Positions 1 to 12,700 of a DNA stretch of 64,000 bases are shown here, in pieces. This stretch comes from Owenia fusiformis (lineage: Eukaryota > Annelida > Polychaeta > Sabellida > Oweniidae). A program made the translations under genes and the position numbers. Where the stretch lies: NCBI GenBank assembly GCA_903813345.2, contig CAIIXF020000008.1, forward strand, positions 1,435,341 through 1,499,340. The letters are read 5' to 3'. Numbering within the stretch: position 1 is the stretch's first letter; every line of letters begins with the position of its first letter. A model generated the notes under the pieces. The model was not told the origin of the DNA. It made no database searches and worked only from the letters and a program-made list of their open reading frames with translations.

Positions 1-52
1 AGAGCAGTGTGCAAAAGATGTAATCAGTAGAGGTCAAATATGAACTATATAC

Positions 53-693
53 AGGGTGTCCCGAAAGTATGGGGCCCCCCCTAGGCAGACATATTCCAGT
101 GTCCTCATAGTATGTATCATATATCATTTTAAAGCTTATCCAAAGTTACATTGATTTGCCAAGTATCATGGTTTAACTCCCAACTGGGAAAAAGTTACAG
201 TCATTTTAAAAGTTAGTGTTTTGTCAAAATAAAGTTCAATTTTACTCCACATTACTAGTCAATGAGGCCCCCCTTGGCCATGTTAACAGCAGCAATTATT
301 TTCAGATATGACTTTAAAAGCCCTTCAAATAGGGGTGGGGAATTTTAAAACCCTCTTAAAACCTGTTATGGCACTTTAGAAGAGTTTCCTTAGAGTTTCT
401 ACCCTCACCGTTCTCTTTTTCCAACTCAATATCCATCTGACCCGAAAAGAATTGCTGCTGTTACGATGGCCCTGAAGGACACATTAACTAGTGATTTGGT
501 GTAAAATTGAACTTAATTTTGACCAAACACTAAATTTTGAAATGCCTGTCATTTTTTCACATTTGAGAGTTGAATCATGATACTTGGTGAATCAATGTAA
601 CTTTGGATGAGCTTTAAAATGACATATGACACATACTATGACGACACTGGTATATGTCTGCCTAGGGGGGGCCCCATACTTTCGGGACACCCT
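53..693. mobile_element. Mariner-type MITE, CAGGGTGTCCC termini
   Basis: A 641-bp inverted-repeat element with ends CAGGGTGTCCCGAAAGTATG and its complement, flanked by TA on both sides. The arms (about 53-305 and 440-693) pair over roughly 250 bp with scattered mismatches; the central ~135 bp is unpaired. There is no coding capacity. It lies in the NEMF intron that follows exon 15. The same terminus recurs at 54841-54888 next to a transposase relic and, badly decayed, at about 27346. Confidence 0.85.
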
Positions 694-727
694 GTATATA
701 TGAACTGAATTGCTTATCTCCACTTAC

Positions 728-3700
728 CAGTAGACTTTCCTAGCTTTGTTGATGGTTGCTATTGTAGAAACTTCTTTCAATGTTTCCTTGGTTTTCTTCT
801 CAGCATTCTTCAAAGCCTGGATAATAAGAATAAAATGAAACTTTACGCAATAATCAACAAAGAAAGGCTCATCTCACTATTTTGATATTGTCTAAAAACA
901 TAACTTGTTTTATTTTCAAATTGTCTCCCTCTTCCAAGAAAGATATACACATTGAACTCTGAAAAGTTCATGGTTATACTAACAGGGGGTTTTTTAACAA
1001 AGAAAGTCAAACAGTATTGTTATTTAGAAGGTAAATGATATTTTGCAAGGATTCCAATGGAAAAAGATTTTCCGTTCTTTCACATTTTGTGAGACATTTT
1101 AATGAAACAATACCTTGGTTGAAGCTTCAATAGTTTTCTGTTCTTTTTTAGCAGCAAATCTTTTCTTGTCAAAATATCTGAAAGAAAAATGTTCACATAA
1201 TTAACACTCAAAATCTAAAGATTAAATGATGTTATATTTGTAGTCTACTTTTAGTTTTCATTCACTTATACTAATGATCATGACTTTGTGTTATCAGTGT
1301 GTTTTGACATGCATACAGTATTACTTTTTACTTACTTCCTAGCATTAGCATAAGCAGACAGTGCAAGGTCAATGTCAATTCTCATTGGTTTCAATGTAGT
1401 TTCTGGGTCACCTTCTTCATCACTGTCCAAATATGGATCTCTATAAAGAAATACAGATCTTGTAAGGAAATTCAATTGTTTAAGGATTTAAGCCCTGGAC
1501 TTTCTGCAATTTGGATTGACCATTCTTTGAAGGTGTTGCTTTCCAAAATTTGCACGAGATGCAGAGATTTATCAACTTTTAAAATAAACGTCTTCAGAAA
1601 ATCATGAATTTTATTTTGCTAGATTATGACAGTTAAGGATAATTAAAATATAATTTTGGCATCAGGACAGCATGAGAGAACATGTGCAACATTTTTTCAC
1701 AAATTCACAAAAAAAACTCACTTCAGTAACATAGTTATATGGTTGCTATCCAACTTCAAGCCTTTGATTGCCATAGCAACCGCATCACCTTGCAGCTGAG
1801 CTTCTTTCACAATATTTTGTATCTCAGTCCAGTCTATTTGATTGGCTAAAGCACTGTTGACTATTGCAATTGCTCTATCAACCTACAGAATGAAACAGTA
1901 GCATTAATGTTCAAATGGAATAAGTCTACATATTATAAATTAGAGACAAGTCTGTAAAACCACATTTTGCATGGCAACAGCTCAATCAATATTGATAAGT
2001 GATTTAAACCTTTTATCGCCACATCTCTATTTATTACATTTTTTCATTAATTTTTGCACTCGAGAAAATAGAAAGGTGTGCATTTATTGGGAGCATGTGT
2101 GCTATTGTGGCGTTATAATCTCTCTGCTAATGCTACTAAACTAATTTCATACCAGTTGTAAGTTCACTTCAATTAGCTCAGCCTTCAGTTTGTCAGTGTC
2201 CTGGTCTTTCTGAAGACTGCCAAGTCTCTTTTCATGATCTTTCTTGACATTGTCTAATTTCTTCAAGGCTGTCCTCTCCTACAAGAAAAAAAGTAAAACG
2301 ATTCGAATCTATTTAAGATATACATTGAACAGAGGTACAGAATTTTTACAGCCTCAAATATACCAAATTGCTAATTTACATCAATCTATGGAGACACTAC
2401 ACACACAAAAGCAAAAAGGGTTTCATAAGGCTTATTCCCACCTGCTGTATAACCTTAAGGTCCAATTTCTGGCTCTCTATTTTAGAATAAAACTCATCCA
2501 CTGACTTATCGAACGATTCTAGCTCAACATATGGCTGCTTCTGGTGCTGATTGTAGTAAAGAGGATGGAATTCTTGGTATCTGTAATGTCATAGAAAAGC
2601 TATATAATAAATACAGTAAAACTTGTATACTGAGACACCTTTCTAATCTGAACACCTCTCAATAGAATAGCTTTTTGGTTCCATTTTTGAATCTGCCACA
2701 GATTACCACTTTAAAAAACTTGGAATGTGAACATATGCCAAACTGAGCATTTTTGGCCAGTCCCAGTAGTGTTAGATTAGACAGAAAACTATGTTTGAAA
2801 ACTCATATTTCTATCTGCTTTAAAACTAAATTGATTCCCTGGGGTTAAAGTAGACCCACAAACTCGAACTGATTTTGACCTCTGCTCAAATATTTTGGCC
2901 TTGGTCATGGCAGCATTTTTTCAGGAAAGGGGCATTTGTGAAAGTTGTTGATATTTTTTGGATAATATTATATGTATATATTAAAAACTTGGCCTGACGT
3001 TTATATCATAATGAAACATTTACTACAAAATATGGCTGCTTCAAAAAATATTGAGATTTTTTCTTATCTTTATCATGGGCTCTACCACATGAATACATGA
3101 TTTGACTGATAGGAAACAATGCAAGATAGGGTAAGGACCCTCAATACAAAAAAAGATACATGTAAAATATTGCACTGTATAAAAGGCTGTTTATGGTAAT
3201 TGTGTACATATATGGTTTAAAACATCTTATTTCAAAGAATAAGAATTCTTAATAATATATATATTTGAAGTGGAATTCACTGCTCCTAAGATGCTGAATA
3301 ATTCGACATTATATGATATGTCCTTCTCAAATTTAATCAGTGTATCTTCCTTCTTTAAATGTTATTCATGAATGTTTTTGTACTTTAGTATTGTGAATTA
3401 AGTCTAGGATAAAAAACACACAAGTGTAGTCTTGTTTGATAAATGTGGGTTTTTGGGGCTTTGTATTTGCTTCAGCTAAGAGATTTGGGTTTCATTTCCT
3501 ACATATTTTTGTCAGAGATAAAATTCTAATCAATACATTGACCTCATTTTATGCAGTTTTAAGCTGTTGAAGAATGATATGCCAATCATTGTGGTTATTT
3601 ACATTTGCCCTATATAAAACTTTTCAACAAGTTACAAAACATGTAAGATAATATATGATTCACTCTTGGAGAAGTACATGCATTGTTAAAAATATAGGAG

Positions 3701-6700
3701 GTGAACATGAATGATCAAGTGATTTTAGCTCTGTTTCTAGTTCTTGGTTCAGTGGCTGCTCAATGGTCATTGCCACCATCTACAAGTGAGTATTCATATT
3801 TACTATTCCAAACATAAATGTCACTACCTGCCATTTGTTACAGATGCCAACCGCAGAAATCTGAATACTGAACACTGTGCACTAAAAATTTGGAGACAAA
3901 TATGTCACCAACTTCTGGTGGTATTTAGTTTTGAATTTGATTTAAACCTCTTTATGTAATGGCTGTTACATTTCCATGGAAACAATGATTATGTAAACCA
4001 ATCAAAACACCCATCCATACTAATCAATGTCCATATGTGACGTTAGTTCTATCATTATGCAGAATCTTTTTGATGGAATTTGAAAAAAAATCCAAACCAA
4101 GATGAAGGTATCAAAAACACTAAGATGAAATCTCTCCAGAAATCAATCGTATTAGCTAATCCTTCTGAGCATAACATATCAAATCACTCTTCATTTGAAC
4201 ATTTATCTCAGAAGTAACTGGCCAGTAGCATTGTCTCTGGGATATGATGAAATTATTTGGACTAAATCTGCCATAATCTTTGTGATAAAGCTATAATATT
4301 TTTTCTAATCAATGTTTCCAATTCATATTTCACTTAATGATGTGCTTGGATCTCTTGCAATTAGGTATTTTTCTTGATTAATTCTATTCAACATAATTTT
4401 ATGAGCAGGTAGTGTTGCAACAGGCCAACCAACTCAACAATCCTCAAACAATTATGCCTATAATAATGGATTTTCCTTTCTGGCTGTGGATGGAAATGAA
4501 GACACTAATTTTTACCATGGATCATGTACACAAACACGAGCACAAAGAAATCCATGGTGGATGGTGGATCTGCGACAAGCATATACAATATACTCTGTCA
4601 AACTGGTGTCAACAGTATTTCCTCGCAACAGTAAGACTTGTTACATTACAACTTGTCGAATTCTATCATTCATTACTTCTGTTTTGTATCAAATATTTTT
4701 ATTTTTCTTATTGTAGCTCTGGAGAATTTTAGAATAGAGGCAAGCAATGATACATTGACATGGGACTCATGTCGTTCCCACTCAGGACGCATGGTCAGTA
4801 CCTGGCAACTGTTCTACTGCACAAGGAACTTGATTGGTCGCTACGTCAGGATCCAACGACAGGACTATAACCAATTAACATTGTGTGAAGTTGCAGTCAA
4901 TGTTCAAACATAAATCAAAATCACTTTATTTTTTTAAAGAATGTACTTCTAATCATATTTAGTACAGTAAATGAGGTTGGATCAATTTATATTTTTGGCT
5001 CTCTCTGTAATATTACATACATGTATTGATTGAAAAAGATTTGGAATAAACACCTACTAACAGAGTTGGGATACCTAACAAAATACAATTGTTTTATTGA
5101 AGTCATCGATATCGTAAAATAAAAATATTTCTCAATTCAACTGAAAAGGAATAACTGAATTGGTTTAATAAAGCCATTTTCTTATTATATCAACGAAAGG
5201 GGAAATCTGAGTCAGTTCCTATCAATATATAGTACGATTTTATTTGTACTGATGCCCTTTTAGGGCCAAACGTACATGAAACATACAATTTTCAAAATAA
5301 AAGAAATCTATATTACTATAGCTCAAGCCCTCATTTCTGGCAGCACATAGGATCATAAATGACAATACTATTATACTTTTTTATGGTCAGTTTATACATA
5401 CAATAATGTTCAGCAATAAGTTACTAAGTTTTCTTACGTCAATAATTCCCCAGTCTCTCCTTCAGTTTTTGCTGCTTTCTTTTCAGCCTTCTGTATAATA
5501 TAACCCTGAAAGATAGGTAAACACATGAGATAATACATTCAAAAAACACAAGTTCCAGTTTCCTCTCGGTTTATATAATTAAAGAATCCATGTGAGAATT
5601 ACAATAAAATTAATGCTACATACATGAACGTCAATTTTTACCACGTCCCTATTGACATCTCAGTTAATTTTTTCTGTTTTATTGTTAAATATATTTCTTA
5701 ACATATTTAATGAGATTTTTGTTTTATGGAAACTCATTTTAAAGTTTAATCCCAGAATACTTTTCTAATTTTTCAAGTAATGGGCTAATAAATTTTCAAT
5801 TTTTTCTATGTTAAACTAGGTACAGACCAAATCTTGGAGATTATTGTAATACAATTTAAAATACCTTGCACGCTGATGTCCCTATCTGCTTTAAAATTTC
5901 CTCCGCCTTTTCTAGAGCAAGCATAAGCTTTGGAAGATCTACAACACAAAAAAATTAAAAATTTAAATCAAAAATTCATTGATAAGTATGATATAAAAGT
6001 AAAATAAGTAGCAGATAATGGCTCCTTTAGATGTTATCAGAAAGTAATGTAGCAGTTTTCAGAACGCAATTACCCAGAAAAGCCCATGATAAATAAATTG
6101 TTACTTTAGTACCAGAGGCATTTTGACCCCTAAATGCCTTATAAGGCCCTTAAAAACATTTCACAATTTAGGATAAATGTTTGCATTGCATTATAATTTA
6201 TAAGACTTCTGCATTTGAACAAGATTTAATGTATGTCGTTCCTGACAACTCACCTTCAGTTGGATCAAACCCTTTCCCTATCTTAGCACCCCCAGACAGT
6301 CCAACCTCAAGCAGGCAGTGGTCAATCACAGCAGGTCCATAGGCTGGAAGATGATAACAACGGGTAGAAGTAGAACATGAAAGACTTCATTTAGATATTT
6401 TAATTCATGGGAATTTAGGTGGTATATTCTTTAAATTCATGCTTTATTTATGTTTAAATGTTTTAAATGGGAAGAATGACTGCAATGACATCTATATTTT
6501 GTATTCAACTAACAGCTTGTTCAATCATTACCAGTTGAATAAGGATTTTGAGTTATGTTAAAGGGATGACAACAAACAACAAAATTATAGATCCATAATT
6601 GTTTTGAATCAAGGTTGATCAACTGACTATAATAGCAATTGAAATGCTTCCTAAATGTGTTACTAAACTAGATTTTTTCATTTCATCAATTTCATATTGG

Positions 6701-9700
6701 TGTACCTGTACTTTGTATATTTTAAATTGTTAATCATGTTTACTGAAAAAGAAACATTTCGTTTGTTCAAAGCAAGATACTTACGGAGTTGTGGGTTTAA
6801 GATCTTCTTTAAATTATCTCCTTCTTTACCAGCCAGCATTATCTCCTGCAGTCTAAAACATACAAAGGGTATTTGATATTTATATCCTAAAACATGCACT
6901 TGCATAAATGTACAATAGTTTTTCCCTCTCACTTTAAGTACAAGCACAAGATGAGTGATATGAATTATTTATTAATTAAAGCTCAAGCACTCGGATTTCA
7001 ATTTTATATGAAAGTTACATATAGTTGTTGATGAGTTATTATACTTTTACTGAGGTTTTACAGTCAAACATTTAATAAGCATTGAACGGGGGTCTGTGGA
7101 ACACCTTTGGTATCTCAAAATTGTGGTCCAATTTGGAGGTGTTCCAATTTGAAAGGTATTCTTTACATTAAGTACAATGGAACTTTAAATGTGTTCTATT
7201 TATGGAGATTTTACACATAATATAGGCCTAGGTGTTCGAATTTACAGGTTTTACTTATTACTTAACTACCTCTCTATACTAAGCATGGGTTGTTGCTGTT
7301 TAGCACCCTCTATGGGGTATTTCTCACGAACAGCAAACCTGACGTCCTGGCTATCATCTGTACGGGGACGTAGAATGTTCAATATTGTGTATTCATGGTC
7401 TGTGAGGACAACATTTCCCTGAAATAATACAATTCACAAGTTAAATGTGTAAAACATGTGTGCAATGAAATATTAATATCAGTAATGTTAAGAAATGACA
7501 ATATCAATGAATTTACAGCTCTGTACATTACCATTCCAACATGTCAATAAGCACAGTTTTAATAAGGTACCATTTCCATATTTTCTCGTACTCAGATTTT
7601 GGGATGATACAATTAATGTTCATTAATTTTGCTCTCTTGGTAGAAATCAGGAAACTAAAGCTCAGAATATAACAATACACAAATACTGACAAATAATGTA
7701 CCCTATCATAAAGCTCCAAGATGACGTGGTATGCAGCCTCACTAGAACCAAACTGCAAATCAACAATCCTGTCCACTCCCAGCTGTTCCACTTTCTCAAG
7801 GCGCCTGCTACGTAAATGTTTCCTAAGCTAAAATAAGAAAGGAGTCTGAGTGAAGCAAATAGAACATACAAAGAAAATATTGAGATGCTTTATGACAGGG
7901 AACATTTTATCCATAAATCAATCAAAAAGGGTCAAATGTGCTAAGTTTGCATATTTTTTATAATTTTGAGTACTGATCACCAAGAAATATTATAATTTAA
8001 AAAAAAAAATTATTCTCACTATAAGCAGATTACCAAGAACTTTTTAAGCTTAAAGCCCCAATACTCAAGGGGCGGGGAGGAAAATTCTCAATAAATGGTG
8101 TATAGTTGGTTTGGCAGCATTTTCAGTTAGGGGAGAGTCTTGGATGAAACTTCCACCTAGGTGATAGCTTCACAGAGTGGTAGGAAGTTCTTTTTTTTGA
8201 GGAGTTAGCCCCCCACCCCCCAAAAACACCCCACCCTGGGGAAAAAAATTTTCACACTAAATAACCTTAGATATTTTGATGTTTGTAAGTGACATACATA
8301 GGTATTATATATATGAATAACTTGCAGTATAATTGATGCTGATAAATCCTAAAGAATTGGAAAATTAGTACAAAGTATGTACCCCAGGGGGCAAATTCGT
8401 GACTCATTTTCTTACTATTTTGATTCTAACTTTTCAATTAGACACTGTAAGAGGTTGGAAAAATTCATGTGAAGTGCCCAATAGCAGGGTTAGAAACCCT
8501 AAAAGATGCAAAGCCATGGAAGAGGTAGGAGCTGAGAAAAAAATTGTTGATTTTTCGAAAAATTTGACATTTTTGACAGCTGGATTTTGTGTATGACTAA
8601 AGCTGACCCTTATAACTTCTAGATCCATCCCTCTATGATGATATTTATGGTTTTATAGTGTGAAACTAAGATGTAAAACATAATTTAGATGGGTTTTAAG
8701 GAAGTTAAAGGTTTTAAACAAGTCCAAAATTTGAAAAATTGTAAATATAAGGTTTCAAATTTACGAATTCCAGGTATAGCCATGGCTGACCCCTATAGTT
8801 TCTAGATCCATCCCTCTATGATGATATTTATGGTTTAATAGTATGGAACTAAGATGTAAAACATAATTTAGATGGGTTTTAAGGAAGTTAAAGGTTTTAA
8901 ACAAGTCCAAAATTTGAAAAATTGTAAATATAAGGTTTCAAATTTACGAATTCCAGGTATAGCCATGGCTGACCCCTATAGTTTCTAGATCCATCCCTCT
9001 ATGATGATATTTATGGTTTTATAGTATGGAACTAAGATGTAAAACATAATTTAGATGTGTTTTAAGGAAGTTAAAGGTTTTAAACAAGTCCAAAATTTGA
9101 AAAATTGTAAATATAAGGTTTCAAATTTACATATTCCAGGTATAGCCACGGCTGACCCCTATAGTTTCTAGATCCATGATGATATTTATGGTTTTGCCAT
9201 GTGGAACTAATATGTAAAACACAATTTAGATGGGTTTTAAGAAAGTTTAAGGTTTTAAACAAGTCAAAAATTTGAAAAATTGTGAATATAAGGTTTCAAA
9301 TTTATGAATTTCAGGTATAGCCACGGCTGACCCTTATGATTTTTACATCCATACCTCTATGATTAAATATACAGTTTTAGACCAGGTGTAGAATATATAC
9401 CTGTTGCAGCAGTTAGTCTGCTGCATTTAGATGGAGTGAAAAGTCGTGAACTACAGTAAAATCTCTCTAATCTGAATGCTACTGGTATTTGGACCAGCTA
9501 AAAGCATTCTAATTAGGAGTGTTTGAATTTTGAGGTTTTAACATCTACAATACAAGTTCTGGATTTTGAAGAAATATGAATGCATTCTCAATGAAAAATA
9601 TTAATAATATTTATACTGACCACATAAAAAGCTTAATAGCATTCCAAAATCCAATTCAAAAGTTTTGATATCATAACAATTCAGTGTTAAACTGACAATA

Positions 9701-12700
9701 TTTGAGCAATTTTGTAAGAAATATGTGATATTTGGTAAAAAGAGTTCAAGTTAGGTTAATTTTTCAATTAGATATGATGATTGGTAGGTATTCACAATAG
9801 TCAGATGTTGGGATATACAGGTTTCACTGCTGATATATAATTTATACAAGATGATGAACTAGAACTACTGTACTAGGTGCATTTGATAATTTTTACCACA
9901 ATGTTAATACTATGACAGGAAAAGAAAGCACCCATGACACTTTGCTTGTACAACTTGAAAATCAACAACACTTTAAGATTTGATAAAGGTGTCTACCAAA
10001 TGAGTAATCCACATAAATTCAAATACAAGCACTTGGCATGCTATTCCCTATGATGCTATTTATAGATTTTTTTTGTCAATGTTATTGATCAGCTTATTGG
10101 TTTCATTACTTTCTCTAGAATCTAAAATTGACCTTGGGTTTATGAGAGTGGTACATTGGAATGCAGTTATATGAAGTATTGAATTGGCTGGAATTGGACA
10201 CAAGTTGCCTAGCTATGTGTGAGTAAACTATGATCTTATGTGGATACAAACAGTTCGTTTGACAATGATCATCTATCTTATCTGTAAAATCAGAACTTAA
10301 AAAGGGGTTTGAAATGGAGATCGATGAAACCATACCACAAATTGATAAAACTTTTGTGATCGATGCAATGGGTATGACAAAAGGAAAATTAAGATTAACT
10401 TATATGTTGAAATTTGGAGAGTTTTGGAAAGCTATATTTGACTACTCCATCAAATCTAATAAAGGAGCCCAAAAAATAGATTTCATATTAGACTCCTAGT
10501 AGTCTCAATCAGTAAAGGATTCTGAAAGAATGCGAAGAATGGATGCTTCCCCTACTGAACTTTAATCCAAAGAAGAAATTACACCATTACCTAAAAATAT
10601 GAATACCTTTTGGCCAAGTCATATAATACAAATTTTCAAAGATTACAAAGATATTTAATAAAGCAGCATTCTAAAAGTGTGCCAAATGTCAAGATTGTTT
10701 TAAGTGGAACTATTGGAGTGAACTTAAATATCTGTGAAAATGATAACTGAAATCCCCTGTTAAATTCCACTCTTGAAGAGGCTGATTTTAAACTTATTCA
10801 CTCTGTTTTACATTCAGCGGAGAACATGTGGGACTGCAGTAATTTGCATCAAATGACACTGATATTCTAATTTTATGACTATCATTTCAATAAATGTAAA
10901 AAATTCTTCAACTGCTAGAAAACGTCATCTGCAAAGTCAGTATGTAAACATTTTCTACAATGTCTGTTTAATACATATTGATCATATATATCACCATATA
11001 TACTTTTTTGATCTACATGAAGATTTTAGAGTGACAAGACCCTTTTACCCTGAAGTTCCTAATCTCATTGCACTAACGGGAGTTTCTAGGCCCAGCGGGG
11101 TATGATCCTTATAATCCTTATTTTTCCAAATAATCACTGTTGCCTGGTGACAAGTTGTTTTATTGGGAGTGTAGTGATTATAATTTGATAATTTATAATA
11201 ATATTTTGTATTAGAAGATGATCATTGCTTAATTACAGTATGGGCATAACAAAATATAGAGAAATCATGTTTCTTTTAATTATCCATGTCTTTATGTATT
11301 TTGACAATGTAGAACATTACATCGAACATGTTGATGTGAAAAAGTAAAAATGCTGTATCACATAATAAATATCATCAAATAATAATTAATTAGTTATAAT
11401 CCATTTAACCCAATCAATTACTACACTGTATACGATATCCCTAGGAATAGTAACACTTTAGGGGAGGGGGATTTATTAACCTCTCACCCCCTTAGGAACT
11501 CTACAGTAAAGTCCTCAACTCTAATGATTTTTCTTTTAACAATACTTGTAACATGGATCAAACCTGACCACAATATTTTTAACATCTAATTTCTAAGCTA
11601 AAAAGTCATCCATTCAAAAAGAGGGACATCCAAGGCAATACCTGAAAAGGAGGACTGAAAGTATCGCAACAGATTTAGGATAGTCACATGTTGGATTTTT
11701 GCTATTTTCTGAGGATTTGAGGAGGTGCATATGTTAGGCCAATGCATTTCCTCCAGGAAAAGCACTCATAGAGATGATAAAACAATTTCTATTTGAGACA
11801 GCGTGCAAACAACCCACCCACATGCATCAATATGTTGTGTTTTGACACACAGTTAACCCCTTTAAAGAAATAATGCATTCCATCAGGGGTTTAAAAGATA
11901 TCAAATATGGGTGACCAAAATTAAGCTGAAAGTAATGGAGCACATGAGTTTTCCCTATGGGAAAATAACAGGAAAATATTGTTTTCTGCTTTATCTAAAA
12001 GAAATTTATTATTCCTTTCTATGGGTTAACTTTGTCTCAAAACACAACATATCGATGCAACAAAAATTGAAAAAGCAGGGGTGAAAGGGCTTGAAAATCA
12101 GGACAACATTTTCGAAAAAACATGTGGGTGGATTGTTTGCACCTTCGCTGTCTCAAAGTCCAAACTATTTTATCACCTCTAAGAGTTCTTTTCCTGTAGG
12201 TTATGAAATGGCCTATCATATGCACCTTCTTAAATCCTTGGGAAACAGACAAAATCTAACATATGACTGTCTGAAATATGTTGCCATACTTTCCGTGCTC
12301 CTTTGAGACCTGATATTTCTCAATTTTTTAAACATTACACTTGTTAAAATTCTTAAACTTCCTTAAAATTCATCTTCGGTTTGTTTTACTTCTTAGTTTC
12401 ACACTCTAAAAATATATGTTTCATCATAGAGGTATTGATGAAAAACCATAAGGGTCATCCATGGCTATACCTAACATTCGTAAATTTGAAACCTTATATT
12501 TACAATTTGACAAATTTTGGACTTTTTTAAAACCTTTAACTTCCTTAAAACCCATCTAAACTATGTTTTACATCTTAGTTCCACACTATAAAACCATAAA
12601 TATCATCATAGAGGGATGGATCTAGAACCTATAGGGGTCAGCCATGGCTATACCTGGAATTCGTAAATTTGAAACCTTATATTTACAATTTTTCAAATTT

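Noticed and set aside
8399-8628. 64-65-codon open frames on both strands, repeated at 13165-13394
   Set aside because: They recur only because the two fold-back arms are copies; there is no start context, family match or splice evidence.
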